A DNA stretch of 64,000 nt from Caproicibacterium argilliputei (lineage in GTDB: Bacteria; Bacillota; Clostridia; Oscillospirales; Acutalibacteraceae), in assembly GCF_029211325.2 (NCBI RefSeq), contig NZ_CP135996.1, positions 310,001-374,000 of the forward strand, written 5' to 3'. Of the stretch, positions 8,364-16,443 are shown one piece after another. Both the position numbers and the translations under genes were made by a program. Each line of letters starts with the position of its first letter. Within the stretch, counting starts at the first letter, position 1. The notes below the pieces were generated by a model, which did no database searches, was not told the origin of the DNA, and saw only the letters and a program-made list of their open reading frames with translations.

Positions 8364-8404
8364 CAAAAAGAAACGTTTCCATTTTTCAGGGTGGAAACGT
8401 TTCT
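8364..8404 (-). terminator. Terminator overlapping the tetR stop
   Basis: An exact 12-base inverted repeat (AGAAACGTTTCC / GGAAACGTTTCT, arms 8369-8380 and 8393-8404) is followed on the minus strand by a run of T. Each arm also contains the self-palindrome GAAACGTTTC, so a protein-binding role is possible too. Confidence 0.6.
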
Positions 8405-8969
8405 ATCGAATTAACGTGGGCAGAAACTGCAGAATCGTGTCCAATGGCGCCGTGTCCTTTTCTGTGATGGAAAGCGTAATGGCACCCTCAATCATGGACT
8501 GCAGAAGGCTGCCGAGATTCGCGGACTGCTCGGCGTCGAAGCCGCTTTTCTGCAGCTTTTCAGAGTAAAGCGCCGCCATCTTTGTAAAGGAGCGGGCGCA
8601 GGCTTCCCGCAGCAAATCGCTGGTTTGGCAGGTTTCCAGAGCTATCATGCTCAGGGACATGGTCTGCAGCTTTCCGTCGTCCCGCAGGGCGGCGGTCATA
8701 TCCTGAATCACCTGGGCGATGGCACGAACGGGCTCGCGGTGTCGGCTTAGGCTGGAGCTGACCTTTTCCCGCATGGACTTGCCCGCCAGCTCCACGGCGG
8801 CTAAAGCCAGCTGCTCTTTTCCGTTTGGAAAGTAGTAATACAGAGAGCCTCTGGGCGCTCCGCTTTCCCGCAGAATTTCGTTCAGTCCGGTAGCAGTATA
8901 GCCTTTCAGCTGAAACAACCTCGAAGCGGTCTCAACAATCTTTGTGCGGGAGTCTGTTTGACTGCTGAT
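8403..8969 (-). CDS. TetR-family repressor (LmrA/YxaF-like), apparent ATC start
   Basis: 188 aa if it starts at ATC 8969. The N-terminal helix-turn-helix reads SRTKIVETASRLFQLKGYTATG, then GAPRGSLYYYFPNGKEQLA, which is typical of the TetR family. The C-terminal part is the variable ligand domain. The only ATG/GTG in this frame (8918) would delete the first DNA-binding helix. The frame is open back to a stop at about 8998 with no standard start between. AGGAGG sits 7 bases before ATC, so ATC is the best-placed initiation codon. A mutation or base error is the alternative. It lies upstream of the DHA2 pump on the same strand. Confidence 0.8.
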   Translation of the reverse strand: MSSQTDSRTKIVETASRLFQLKGYTATGLNEILRESGAPRGSLYYYFPNGKEQLALAAVELAGKSMREKVSSSLSRHREPVRAIAQVIQDMTAALRDDGKLQTMSLSMIALETCQTSDLLREACARSFTKMAALYSEKLQKSGFDAEQSANLGSLLQSMIEGAITLSITEKDTAPLDTILQFLPTLIR

Positions 8970-9167
8970 ATGCTCACCTCCTTTTTTATAGTATAACTAG
9001 TCTATATAATACTCCTGCCTGTCTGGAAATGTCAAGCGGCAGTTTGCCGGAGCCGCTTGAAAGTCTGCCGAACTGTTGCAGGACAGCTCCTTTTTTGTTA
9101 TGATGAACAGAAAGAACTCGATGCGGCCGCGCGGAAGGGCTGCAATATTCAGAGAGTTCCGGGAGGA

Positions 9168-9605
9168 ATGATGAAGCAGACGATTCGCCGCAATCAAACG
9201 CAGCTGCCCTACAGCTTACACGACAGTATTGTGACAGAACTTGTAAAATCCGAAGATCAACTGACAGTACGGTTTCAAAACGGGTTTGTTGCGGCCACGG
9301 AGCCGTACCCGCAGGTCGAAGGGGAACTTGTCTTTGCGCATGTGGATTGGGATTTCAGCTCGGTCTATCTCCTTTCCTATCCGGATGCTTTTTGTGGAAA
9401 CACCGGCCGCTTTTTCGGCGAAAAGATGGCGCTGGAAGTATTTTTGGAGATGTATGGAACGACTCGATTTGACTTGGTCGATGAAACTTATGGTTTTCAT
9501 CTTTCAAAATTTGACGGTTTTCTTTCTGCAGAGGACGGTTGTACATATGAATGTAAAATGGAAATTTATCATCTGGGGGATATGCAATACCTGGTCAAGC
9601 CGTGA
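9168..9605 (+). CDS. Conserved-looking hypothetical protein
   Basis: 145 aa from ATG 9168, or 144 aa from the adjacent ATG 9171; GGGAGGA immediately upstream supports one of these. A longer in-frame start at 9057 has no RBS and overlaps the tetR promoter region. No signal peptide or membrane segment. The composition is that of a compact beta-rich soluble protein with many aromatic residues, e.g. HVDWDFSSVYLLSYPD and FDLVDETYGFHLSKF. I do not recognise the family. It stands alone between tetR and the ilv leader. Confidence 0.6.
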   Translation: MMKQTIRRNQTQLPYSLHDSIVTELVKSEDQLTVRFQNGFVAATEPYPQVEGELVFAHVDWDFSSVYLLSYPDAFCGNTGRFFGEKMALEVFLEMYGTTRFDLVDETYGFHLSKFDGFLSAEDGCTYECKMEIYHLGDMQYLVKP

Positions 9606-9798
9606 CGGTTCGCAAGCGGAAAAGCAGGAAATTGACCTTTGGAAAGCGGCACCAATTGCCGCAGACCGCAATGGCTGAGATTGTATTCGGGCACTTTCCC
9701 CTGTGTGGCAGACGGTTTTGTGCAGAAAAACACGGCTCGCTTTGCAGAATCCCCAATAATTTGATGCGCAGCGCCCGCAAATTTTTTGAAAATGCTGT

Positions 9799-9827
9799 TT
9801 GACATTTCTGCTTTAGGCGAGTAAAAT
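9799..9827 (+). promoter_or_regulatory. Promoter of the ilvBNA operon
   Basis: A consensus TTGACA at 9799-9804 and TAAAAT at 9822-9827 have a 17-base spacer, just before the T-box leader. Bases 9606-9798 contain no gene that I can support. Confidence 0.8.
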
Positions 9828-9833
9828 ATAAAG

Positions 9834-10119
9834 AAATTCAATTCTGTTCGAAATGCAAGGAAAGGGACAGCCCGCAGGAATACTCCTCTGCAGAGAGCCG
9901 CCGGTTGGTGCAAGGCGGCGGGGAGTCCGGCGGTCAATCACCCTGGAGCAGGCGGCTGAAAGCCTTTGAAGGCCAGTAAGCGCGCCCGGTTTTCCCCGTT
10001 ACAGGAACACGCATTGCTGGATGCGTATGAGGCCGCGAAAGCGGCGAAGCAGAGTGGTACCGCGGAAGCTTTGGCGCTCCCGCCTCTGAGCTTAAAAAGC
10101 CGGAGGCGGGGGCTTTTTT
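9834..10119 (+). promoter_or_regulatory. T-box leader, probably isoleucine (AUC)
   Basis: The T-box sequence AGAGTGGTACCGCGGAA lies at 10051-10067. It is followed by a GC-rich terminator hairpin (about 10075-10085 with 10103-10113) and a T-run. Upstream Stem I has the AGAGAGCC and GGTTGGTGCAAGG features. In the specifier loop, ATC at 9937-9939 followed by A and CCCTGGAGC is the best specifier codon, giving tRNA-Ile. Uncharged tRNA-Ile would pair with the specifier and T-box bulge and prevent termination, inducing ilvBNA. Confidence 0.88.
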
Positions 10120-10156
10120 ATATGCAGGCGAATTGTAAGAATGGAGGAATCGCAGG

Positions 10157-11821
10157 ATGTTACGAACGGGTGCACAGATCATAATGGAGTGTCTTTTGGA
10201 ACAGAACGTCGATACGGTTTTCGGTTACCCCGGCGGCGCGGTGCTGAATATTTATGACGCGCTGTATGAGTACCGCGACCGCATCCGCCATGTGCGCACG
10301 GCGCATGAGCAGGGGGCGGCGCACGCTGCGGATGGCTACGCACGCTCTACGGGGAAACCGGGCGTTTGCATCGCGACTTCCGGCCCGGGGGCGACCAACC
10401 TGGTGACCGGCATTGCGACAGCGTATATGGACAGCGTGCCGGTGGTTGCCATTACCGGCAACGTCAACGTCGAACTGCTGGGGCTGGACTCCTTTCAGGA
10501 AGTGGATATCACCGGCATTACCATGCCGATTACCAAGCACAATTTTCTGGTGAAGCATATTGAAGACCTTGCGGATGTGCTGCGTCAGGCATTTCAGATT
10601 GCGCAGTCTGGCAGACCCGGTCCGGTGCTGGTGGATATTCCGAAAGATGTGACCGCGAAACAATATGACTACGAAAAGCGGGAACCGCTGCCGCTGTTTT
10701 CGGCGCACGTACCGTCAGAGGAGCGCCTGCAGCAGGCGGCGCAGATGCTGCAAAAAAGCGAACGGCCGTTTTTGTATTTGGGCGGCGGCACCGTCCTTTC
10801 CGGCGCGGCAGAAGCAGCGGCGGCGCTGGCGGAGCGCCTGGACGCGCCGGTCAGCGAGTCGCTGATGGCACAGGGAGCGTTTGATGCACACAACCCGCGT
10901 CACATGGGGATGCTGGGTATGCACGGCACGAAAACCAGCGCGGAAGCCATTAAAAACTGTGATTTATTTGTGGCAGTCGGCACCCGCTTCTCGGACCGCG
11001 TGCTGTGCAATGCGGGACTGTTTGCCCGCAACTGTCCGATTCTTCAGATTGACATCGACGCGGCGGAGTTTAATAAGAACATTGATGTGGATCTGCGTCT
11101 GGAGGGGGATGCGCGGCAGGTTCTGCAGGCGCTGCTTTCGCGCCTGCCGCAGCAGAATCACGCCGCGTGGATGCAGCAGGTTCATGCATGGCAGAAGGCG
11201 TATCCGCTCACGCAGACCGCGAAAGCAGGCGTTCTGCCCAAAGATGTATTGGAAACGCTGGACCGCCTGACGGATTCCAATGCGATTTTGACCACAGAGG
11301 TCGGGCAGCACCAGATGTGGGCGGCGCAGTTTTACAAATTTCGCCGTCCGCGGCAGTTCCTGACCTCTGGTGGGCTGGGCACCATGGGATATGGCCTTGG
11401 CGCGGCACTGGGGGCGCAGGTCGGCAATCCGGACAAAAAAGTCATCAATGTGGCGGGGGACGGCGGCCTGCACATGAACTGCAATGAGCTTGCCACTGCG
11501 GCGCATTACCGCCTGCCAGTGGTGGAATTGCTGCTCAATAATTCCGTGCTCGGCATGGTGCGTCAGTGGCAGAAGCTGTTTTACGGCAGCCGCTTCTCTG
11601 AAACAACGCTGGATACCAACACCGATTTCTGCAAGCTGGCGGAAGCCTTCGGCGTGAAGGCGTACCGCATAAAGACCAAAGAGGAAATCGAACCGGTGCT
11701 GAAAGAAGCGCTGTTGCAGAGCGGCCCTGTGCTGGTGGACTGCTGGGTGGATCAGGATGTCAACGTGCTGCCGATGGTTCCGGCGGGCGCAAGCGTAGAA
11801 GAGCCGATGCTGGAAATGTAG
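10157..11821 (+). CDS. ilvB: Acetolactate synthase, catalytic (large) subunit
   Basis: 554 aa thiamine diphosphate and FAD enzyme. It condenses pyruvate with pyruvate or 2-oxobutyrate, the first common step of Val/Leu/Ile synthesis. Visible: the glutamate-containing TAHEQGAAHAADGYAR (about 47-62), SGPGATNLVTG, and the TPP/Mg motif that opens with GDGGLHMNCNEL and ends with LLLNN. Full length for the biosynthetic class. ATG follows GGAGGA with about 8-base spacing. First gene behind the T-box; the regulatory subunit gene is 26 bases downstream. Confidence 0.95.
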   Translation: MLRTGAQIIMECLLEQNVDTVFGYPGGAVLNIYDALYEYRDRIRHVRTAHEQGAAHAADGYARSTGKPGVCIATSGPGATNLVTGIATAYMDSVPVVAITGNVNVELLGLDSFQEVDITGITMPITKHNFLVKHIEDLADVLRQAFQIAQSGRPGPVLVDIPKDVTAKQYDYEKREPLPLFSAHVPSEERLQQAAQMLQKSERPFLYLGGGTVLSGAAEAAAALAERLDAPVSESLMAQGAFDAHNPRHMGMLGMHGTKTSAEAIKNCDLFVAVGTRFSDRVLCNAGLFARNCPILQIDIDAAEFNKNIDVDLRLEGDARQVLQALLSRLPQQNHAAWMQQVHAWQKAYPLTQTAKAGVLPKDVLETLDRLTDSNAILTTEVGQHQMWAAQFYKFRRPRQFLTSGGLGTMGYGLGAALGAQVGNPDKKVINVAGDGGLHMNCNELATAAHYRLPVVELLLNNSVLGMVRQWQKLFYGSRFSETTLDTNTDFCKLAEAFGVKAYRIKTKEEIEPVLKEALLQSGPVLVDCWVDQDVNVLPMVPAGASVEEPMLEM

Positions 11822-11847
11822 CAGGGCAAAGACAGGAGGAATACGCC

Positions 11848-12339
11848 ATGTATGAAGATCAAAACGAAAAAGAATATGTGCTGTCCATTTTGGCGCGAAA
11901 CAATCCCGGCGTGCTGCTGCGGATTGCCGGATTGTTCAGCCGCCGGTGTTACAACATTCTGTCCATTGTCGCCTGCCAGACGGAAGATACCGGCTACTCA
12001 CGGATTCTGATTGTCGTTTCGGGCGATGACCGGATTATCCGCCAGGTCGACAAGCAGGTGAGCAAGCTGATGGATGTGGAAAACGTGACGGTGCTGGAGC
12101 GTGACAAGGCGGTCATTCGGGAGCACCTGCTGCTCAAAGTCAGCCGCACACCGCAGACGAGCGAAAAGCTGGTTGAGCTTGCAAATGTGTTTCATGCCAA
12201 AATTTTAAATGTGGAGCCGGTTTCCATGATTCTGGAGCTGACCGGCGATGCTGCCGCCATCAATTCCTTTATTGAGCTTGCCGATCCTTATGGCGTCCTG
12301 CAAATTCTGCGCACCGGCGCTATGGCGATGGGAAAATAA
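11848..12339 (+). CDS. ilvN: Acetolactate synthase, regulatory (small) subunit
   Basis: 163 aa, the usual length for IlvN/IlvH. The N-terminal ACT domain begins EYVLSILARNNPGVLLRIAG (about 8-27), where valine binds in the family, and a C-terminal activator domain contains SMILELTGD. It stimulates IlvB and confers feedback inhibition. RBS AGGAGG precedes ATG, and it is co-directional within the ilvB-ilvN-ilvA operon. Confidence 0.94.
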   Translation: MYEDQNEKEYVLSILARNNPGVLLRIAGLFSRRCYNILSIVACQTEDTGYSRILIVVSGDDRIIRQVDKQVSKLMDVENVTVLERDKAVIREHLLLKVSRTPQTSEKLVELANVFHAKILNVEPVSMILELTGDAAAINSFIELADPYGVLQILRTGAMAMGK

Positions 12340-12405
12340 AAAGTTCGGAACGATTCTGGAAAACGTCTATTTTTGCACTTCAATTTGCGGAAAGAGGGTA
12401 CGATC

Positions 12406-13605
12406 ATGCTGACACTGGATAAAGTATATCATGCGGCTTTTGTACTGAAGGAAGTTGCCCGAAAGACGGATTTGATTCCTGCACCGAAGCTTTCGGACTG
12501 CTGCGAGGTTTATCTAAAAACGGAGAACCTGCAGGTGACCGGTTCGTTTAAAGTGCGCGGTGCGTACTACAAAATCAGCCAGCTGTCTGAGGAAGATAAG
12601 AAAAAAGGTGTGATTGCCTGCTCCGCCGGCAACCATGCGCAGGGCGTGGCGCTTGCGGCGGCGCGCAACGGCATTGACGCGGTCATTTGTGTGCCGGCCA
12701 CCGCACCCATCAGCAAGGTAGAGGCGACCAAAAGCTACGGCGCGCAGGTTTGCCTGGTTCCGGGTGTGTATGACGACGCGCACAATAAAGCGGAGCAGCT
12801 GCAGAAAGAAAGCGGCCGCGTGATGATTCACCCGTTTGACGATTCAGATGTCATTGCCGGACAGGGCACCATTGGTCTGGAACTGTTGGAGCAGCTGCCG
12901 GAAATGGACGCGGTGGTGGTGCCGGTGGGTGGCGGCGGTCTGCTTTCCGGTATTGCGTTTACTGTCAAATCCTTAAATCCGAATTGCAAAGTTTACGGGG
13001 TGCAGGCGGAAGGCGCTCCCAGCATGGTGCGGTCACTCAAAGACGGCAAGCCGGAAGAACTGGCACAGGTGCACACCTTTGCGGACGGCATCGCGGTGAA
13101 GTGCCCGGGCGAGTTGACCTACAAGCTCTGCCAAAAATACGTGGACGGCGTGGTGACCGTCACAGAGGACGAAATCGCCGCGGCGGTGCTGTCGCTGATT
13201 GAGCAGCACAAGCTGATTACCGAGGGTGCCGGCGCGGTGTCGGTTGCGGCGGTTATGGCAGGCAAGCTGGACTTAAAGGGCAAAAAGGTGGCGTGCGTGC
13301 TTTCCGGCGGAAACATCGACGTGACCATCCTCAGCAAGGTGATCAGCCGTGGGCTGCTGAAAGCCGGCCGCAATACCGACCTGACCATCACGCTGATGGA
13401 TCGCCCTGGCGAGCTGAAGGAGATTTCCGCCATCATCGCCGACCTTGGCGGTAACGTGGTCAGCGTGTTCCATGACCGCGCGGATGAGGATGCGGATGTT
13501 TCCGGCTGCTACCTGAAAATCCGGATGGAAACCCGCAACTGGGAGCACGTTCAGCAAATCCGCCAGGCGATCGCGGACGCCGGGTACCATATCTGCGTTT
13601 CCTAA
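12406..13605 (+). CDS. ilvA: Threonine ammonia-lyase
   Basis: 399 aa PLP enzyme deaminating threonine to 2-oxobutyrate, the isoleucine-specific entry step. The PLP lysine lies in GSFKVRGAYYK, the phosphate loop is VGGGGLLSG, and the C-terminal about 80 residues form an ACT-like domain (LMDRPGELKEISAIIADLGG). The length matches the shorter ilvA/tdcB-with-ACT class. ATG 12406 has AGAGGG upstream; the in-frame ATG at 12373 has none. With ilvBN it supplies and uses 2-oxobutyrate under Ile T-box control, which supports a biosynthetic rather than catabolic role. Confidence 0.92.
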   Translation: MLTLDKVYHAAFVLKEVARKTDLIPAPKLSDCCEVYLKTENLQVTGSFKVRGAYYKISQLSEEDKKKGVIACSAGNHAQGVALAAARNGIDAVICVPATAPISKVEATKSYGAQVCLVPGVYDDAHNKAEQLQKESGRVMIHPFDDSDVIAGQGTIGLELLEQLPEMDAVVVPVGGGGLLSGIAFTVKSLNPNCKVYGVQAEGAPSMVRSLKDGKPEELAQVHTFADGIAVKCPGELTYKLCQKYVDGVVTVTEDEIAAAVLSLIEQHKLITEGAGAVSVAAVMAGKLDLKGKKVACVLSGGNIDVTILSKVISRGLLKAGRNTDLTITLMDRPGELKEISAIIADLGGNVVSVFHDRADEDADVSGCYLKIRMETRNWEHVQQIRQAIADAGYHICVS

Positions 13606-13672
13606 TGAGTATAAGAAAAGTGAGGCGGGCACAGGCGCCGTTGCCTGTTTCACTTGTTGATTGGTTTCCAAA

Positions 13673-13707
13673 CGAAAGCCGCTGTGAATTCCTCACAGCG
13701 GCTTTCG
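13673..13707. terminator. Bidirectional terminator between ilvA and the flippase gene
   Basis: A perfect 15-base stem (13673-13687 with 13693-13707) with a 5-base loop lies between two converging genes. The flanking T-runs are short, so efficiency is uncertain. Confidence 0.65.
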
Positions 13708-13714
13708 CGTGTTT

Positions 13715-15055
13715 TCAGTACGGCAGGAATTGGGTGAAGAGCGCATACAGCACAACCGCGCCGCAGGCGGGCAGAAACACCCAGACGGGGGAAATCTCTA
13801 CTTCGGCGACTTTCAGCAGGCGGGAAATGCTAAGCGCGGCGTTGAAGATTTCACTGAGGAACAGCAGCAGGATGTACCCCATCAGACCGAGGTGCGGCAG
13901 GACAAACGCGCACCATGTCACCCGCATACAGGCATCCACAATGTTGTAAAACAGGGAGTAGGACTGCTGGTCCAGTCCCTTGAGCATTCCGTCCACCACG
14001 CTGTCCACATACATTAAGGGCATGAGCGGTGCCATGATACGCAGCAGAAACGCACCGTCTGTGCTGCCGTAAAATATACGGCACAGCGGAGCGGCAAAGG
14101 CGGCAATAAAGGCGGCGGCGGAAAAGGAAAAGCAGAGCGTCAGCCGGAAAGCACGGCCAGCCACCAGCTGAATCCGCACTTTGCGGCGGTCGGCACAGCA
14201 GCGGGCAAGTTCCGGTACCAAAAGGGTGATGGCGGCGGAAAGAATCGCGTTTGGAAACAGCAGCATGGGCAAAACCATGCCCTGTACCAGCCCGTACTGC
14301 GACAAAGCGGCGGTGTTGCCGGCCCGCACAGCAAGCCCGCGCGGAATCAGCAGGTTTTCCACCGAAAAGAGCAGGCTGCGCAGTCCGGTGCCGCCGATGA
14401 CCGGCCCGCCGATGCGCACAGCTTCTTTCCATGGGGCGGGCGGCTGCGTTTCCGGCGCGACGTGCCGCACGTACCGCCGCAGGTAGGCGAGCACCATAAA
14501 CAAGCAGGAGCAGCCCTCCGAAAGGGTAGAGGCGAGCATCAAGGCTGTCAGGGGATTCTGCATCTGTCGCACTAGGAAAATGCTCAGGGCGATCCCCACC
14601 GCCTGTTCCAGAAGTTCCGCCGCCATCGGAGAGCCGGTGTGTCCTTCCGCAACGAAGCAGCCCTTCAGCGTGGCGGCAGCCGCGATGCACGGCAGGCCGG
14701 GAATCAGCACGCGCAGGGGCGTGGTGCCGCCGAGCGTGCCCGCCAGCAGCGGCGCACAGAAGTAAAGTCCGGCGCCCGCCGCCGCGCTGACTGCCAGACT
14801 CAGCAGCAGGCAGCGACGCAGGGTTTGACGGTTGGGGCCGCGCTCCGCAGTCAGGCGCGTTGCGGCAAAGTTTGCGCCGGAGGCGGAAAGCACCACGCCG
14901 AGCGAAAAGACGGAGAAAACCAGCTGGTAAATGCCCATTTGTACAGAGCCGAGTGCGTCGCACACCCAGCCTTTAAACCAAATGCCCGAAAGGCGCACGG
15001 CGGTGCTTTCCAGTGTCAGCCAAAACGTGTTTCTGATGAATGCGCGTTTGTTCAT
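13715..15055 (-). CDS. MATE/MVF-superfamily flippase, SpoVB/polysaccharide exporter-like
   Basis: 446 aa polytopic membrane protein with about 12 predicted membrane segments. The start is ATG 15055, which has GGGAGG upstream; the frame is open to 15394 but that extension would cross the prmA promoter and lacks membrane character. The N-terminus (IRNTFWLTLESTAVRLSGIWF) and segments such as VRIGGPVIGGTGLRSLLFSVENLLIPRG match the MOP flippase group that includes SpoVB, YtgP and MurJ. The likely role is moving a lipid-linked saccharide or similar amphiphile across the membrane. It is shorter than typical SpoVB (about 520 aa). Substrate unknown. Confidence 0.7.
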   Translation of the reverse strand: MNKRAFIRNTFWLTLESTAVRLSGIWFKGWVCDALGSVQMGIYQLVFSVFSLGVVLSASGANFAATRLTAERGPNRQTLRRCLLLSLAVSAAAGAGLYFCAPLLAGTLGGTTPLRVLIPGLPCIAAAATLKGCFVAEGHTGSPMAAELLEQAVGIALSIFLVRQMQNPLTALMLASTLSEGCSCLFMVLAYLRRYVRHVAPETQPPAPWKEAVRIGGPVIGGTGLRSLLFSVENLLIPRGLAVRAGNTAALSQYGLVQGMVLPMLLFPNAILSAAITLLVPELARCCADRRKVRIQLVAGRAFRLTLCFSFSAAAFIAAFAAPLCRIFYGSTDGAFLLRIMAPLMPLMYVDSVVDGMLKGLDQQSYSLFYNIVDACMRVTWCAFVLPHLGLMGYILLLFLSEIFNAALSISRLLKVAEVEISPVWVFLPACGAVVLYALFTQFLPY

Positions 15056-15234
15056 CCGCCTGCCTCCCTTTGGACATCCTTTTCCATATATATTGAAACG
15101 AACCTTGGAAAATGATAGAATGTTTCGGAAGCGGTTATGCGGGAAAATTCTGCGGTATGGAGGGGCAAATACTGTTTTACACCATGATTTTTCGGCGTAT
15201 CGCTGATTGCGCCCAATCCGGAAGGCCGCTTTGG

Positions 15235-15263
15235 TTGAAAAACCATAGGCGGCATGGTAAGAT
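15235..15263 (+). promoter_or_regulatory. Promoter of prmA
   Basis: TTGAAA at 15235-15240 and TAAGAT at 15258-15263 with a 17-base spacer, about 40 bases before the prmA start codon. Confidence 0.6.
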
Positions 15264-15305
15264 ACATAGAAAGAGACTTGCAAATTGCGGACAGGAGAAG
15301 CAAAC

Positions 15306-16226
15306 ATGGATTGGACAGACGTGACCGTGACCGTGGCACAGGCAGACGGCGAAAAAGCCGAAGCCATTGCACAGATGGTGGTGCCATACGGCATTTATAT
15401 TGAGGATTACTCGGATTTGGAAGAGGGCGCGCGGGAGATTGCGCACATTGACCTGATTGACGAGGAACTGCTGAAAAAAGACCGCACGCATACGGTGATT
15501 CACATTTATCTGGAGCCGCAGGAAAACCCTTCGGAGGCAGTAGCGTTTTTGTCGGAACACCTTAGTGCGGCGGGGATTGACCATCATATCGGCGAATCCT
15601 CCTGCAAAATGGAGGACTGGATTAATAACTGGCGGAAATACTTTCACCCGATGCCGGTGGGTGAAAAGCTGCTGATTCAGCCCTCTTGGGAGGAGCCGGC
15701 GGAAAGCGGCGGCCGCACCGTGCTGCATCTGGAGCCGGGCTTAGCATTCGGCACTGGCACACACGAAACCACGCGGCTGTGCATGGAATTGCTGGAAACC
15801 TATGTGCGGCCAGATGCACAGGTGCTGGATGTCGGCTGCGGCAGCGGCATTTTGAGTGTGGCGGCGCTGCTCTTGGGGGCGAAGTCCGCAGTCGGCGTGG
15901 ATATTGACGAGCTGGCAGTCAAAACCGCTATTGAGAACGCAAACCGCAACCATGTCGGGAACCGCTTCACCGGTATCTGCGGCAGTCTGACCGAGCAGGT
16001 CAGCGGTACTTACGACGTGGTGGTTGCCAATATCGTTGCGGATGTGATTCTTGCGCTGACGGCAGATGTGGAAAATTTTCTTAAGCCGGGTGCGGTTTAT
16101 TTGATGAGCGGCATTATTGATGAGCGCGAGGCAGATGTACTGGAAGGCTTAAAGCCGCATTTTGAGATTTTGCAGCGCAAAGAGGAACGCGGCTGGGTGG
16201 CGCTGGCAGCAAAGGTACGAAACTAA
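15306..16226 (+). CDS. prmA: Ribosomal protein L11 methyltransferase
   Basis: 306 aa from ATG 15306 with AGGAGA upstream; an in-frame start at 15285 lacks an RBS. SAM-dependent enzyme trimethylating L11. Motif I is LDVGCGSGILSVAALLLGA (about residues 176-194), the post-I acidic residue is in VGVDIDELAV, and VVANIVADVI is the PrmA catalytic-region signature. The N-terminal third is the L11-recognition domain. Length is normal. Monocistronic, between its own promoter and a strong terminator. Confidence 0.93.
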   Translation: MDWTDVTVTVAQADGEKAEAIAQMVVPYGIYIEDYSDLEEGAREIAHIDLIDEELLKKDRTHTVIHIYLEPQENPSEAVAFLSEHLSAAGIDHHIGESSCKMEDWINNWRKYFHPMPVGEKLLIQPSWEEPAESGGRTVLHLEPGLAFGTGTHETTRLCMELLETYVRPDAQVLDVGCGSGILSVAALLLGAKSAVGVDIDELAVKTAIENANRNHVGNRFTGICGSLTEQVSGTYDVVVANIVADVILALTADVENFLKPGAVYLMSGIIDEREADVLEGLKPHFEILQRKEERGWVALAAKVRN

Positions 16227-16265
16227 AAAGGACCGGATTTTCATTTTGAAAATCCGGTCCTTTTT
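16226..16265 (+). terminator. Terminator after prmA
   Basis: A 17-base near-perfect stem (AAAAGGACCGGATTTTC / GAAAATCCGGTCCTTTT) with a 5-base loop and flanking A/T runs. It probably also ends the converging aro-phe operon on the minus strand. Confidence 0.88.
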
Positions 16266-16443
16266 ATGCCCTGTGCAGCGGATCAATATTTTTCGTATCG
16301 GTGGTTCGGGTCAAGATACCGCCGCTATGCAGAATCACGCGTTTTGAACGGGTACTTTCCTTGTTTGCGCCGATCTGCACATCCTGAATATACCTTTGCT
16401 CACACGCTGCAAGCAGCAGCCGGAGCAGTGCCTGCCCATACCC
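16264..16443 (-). pseudogene. C-terminal remnant of a GNAT acetyltransferase
   Basis: Immediately after the pheA stop, and in the same frame, the minus strand encodes 59 residues starting GYGQALLRLLLAACEQRYI, continuing VQIGANKESTRSKRVILHSG and ending at TAA 16264-16266. It carries the acetyl-CoA motif A remnant (GYGQALL) and the motif B pattern N-x-x-S-x-x-x-I-x-x-x-GG. There is no start codon, RBS or N-terminal half. It looks like a GNAT gene whose 5' part was lost when pheA became its neighbour. Confidence 0.7.

Noticed and set aside
8369..8404. Paired GAAACGTTTC palindromes read as catabolite (cre) or LacI-type operator
   Set aside because: Position at the tetR stop and the T-run on the minus strand fit a terminator; kept only as a remark.
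15056..15394. 113-codon N-terminal extension of the flippase gene
   Set aside because: Crosses the prmA promoter, has no RBS and no membrane character; ATG 15055 is well placed.
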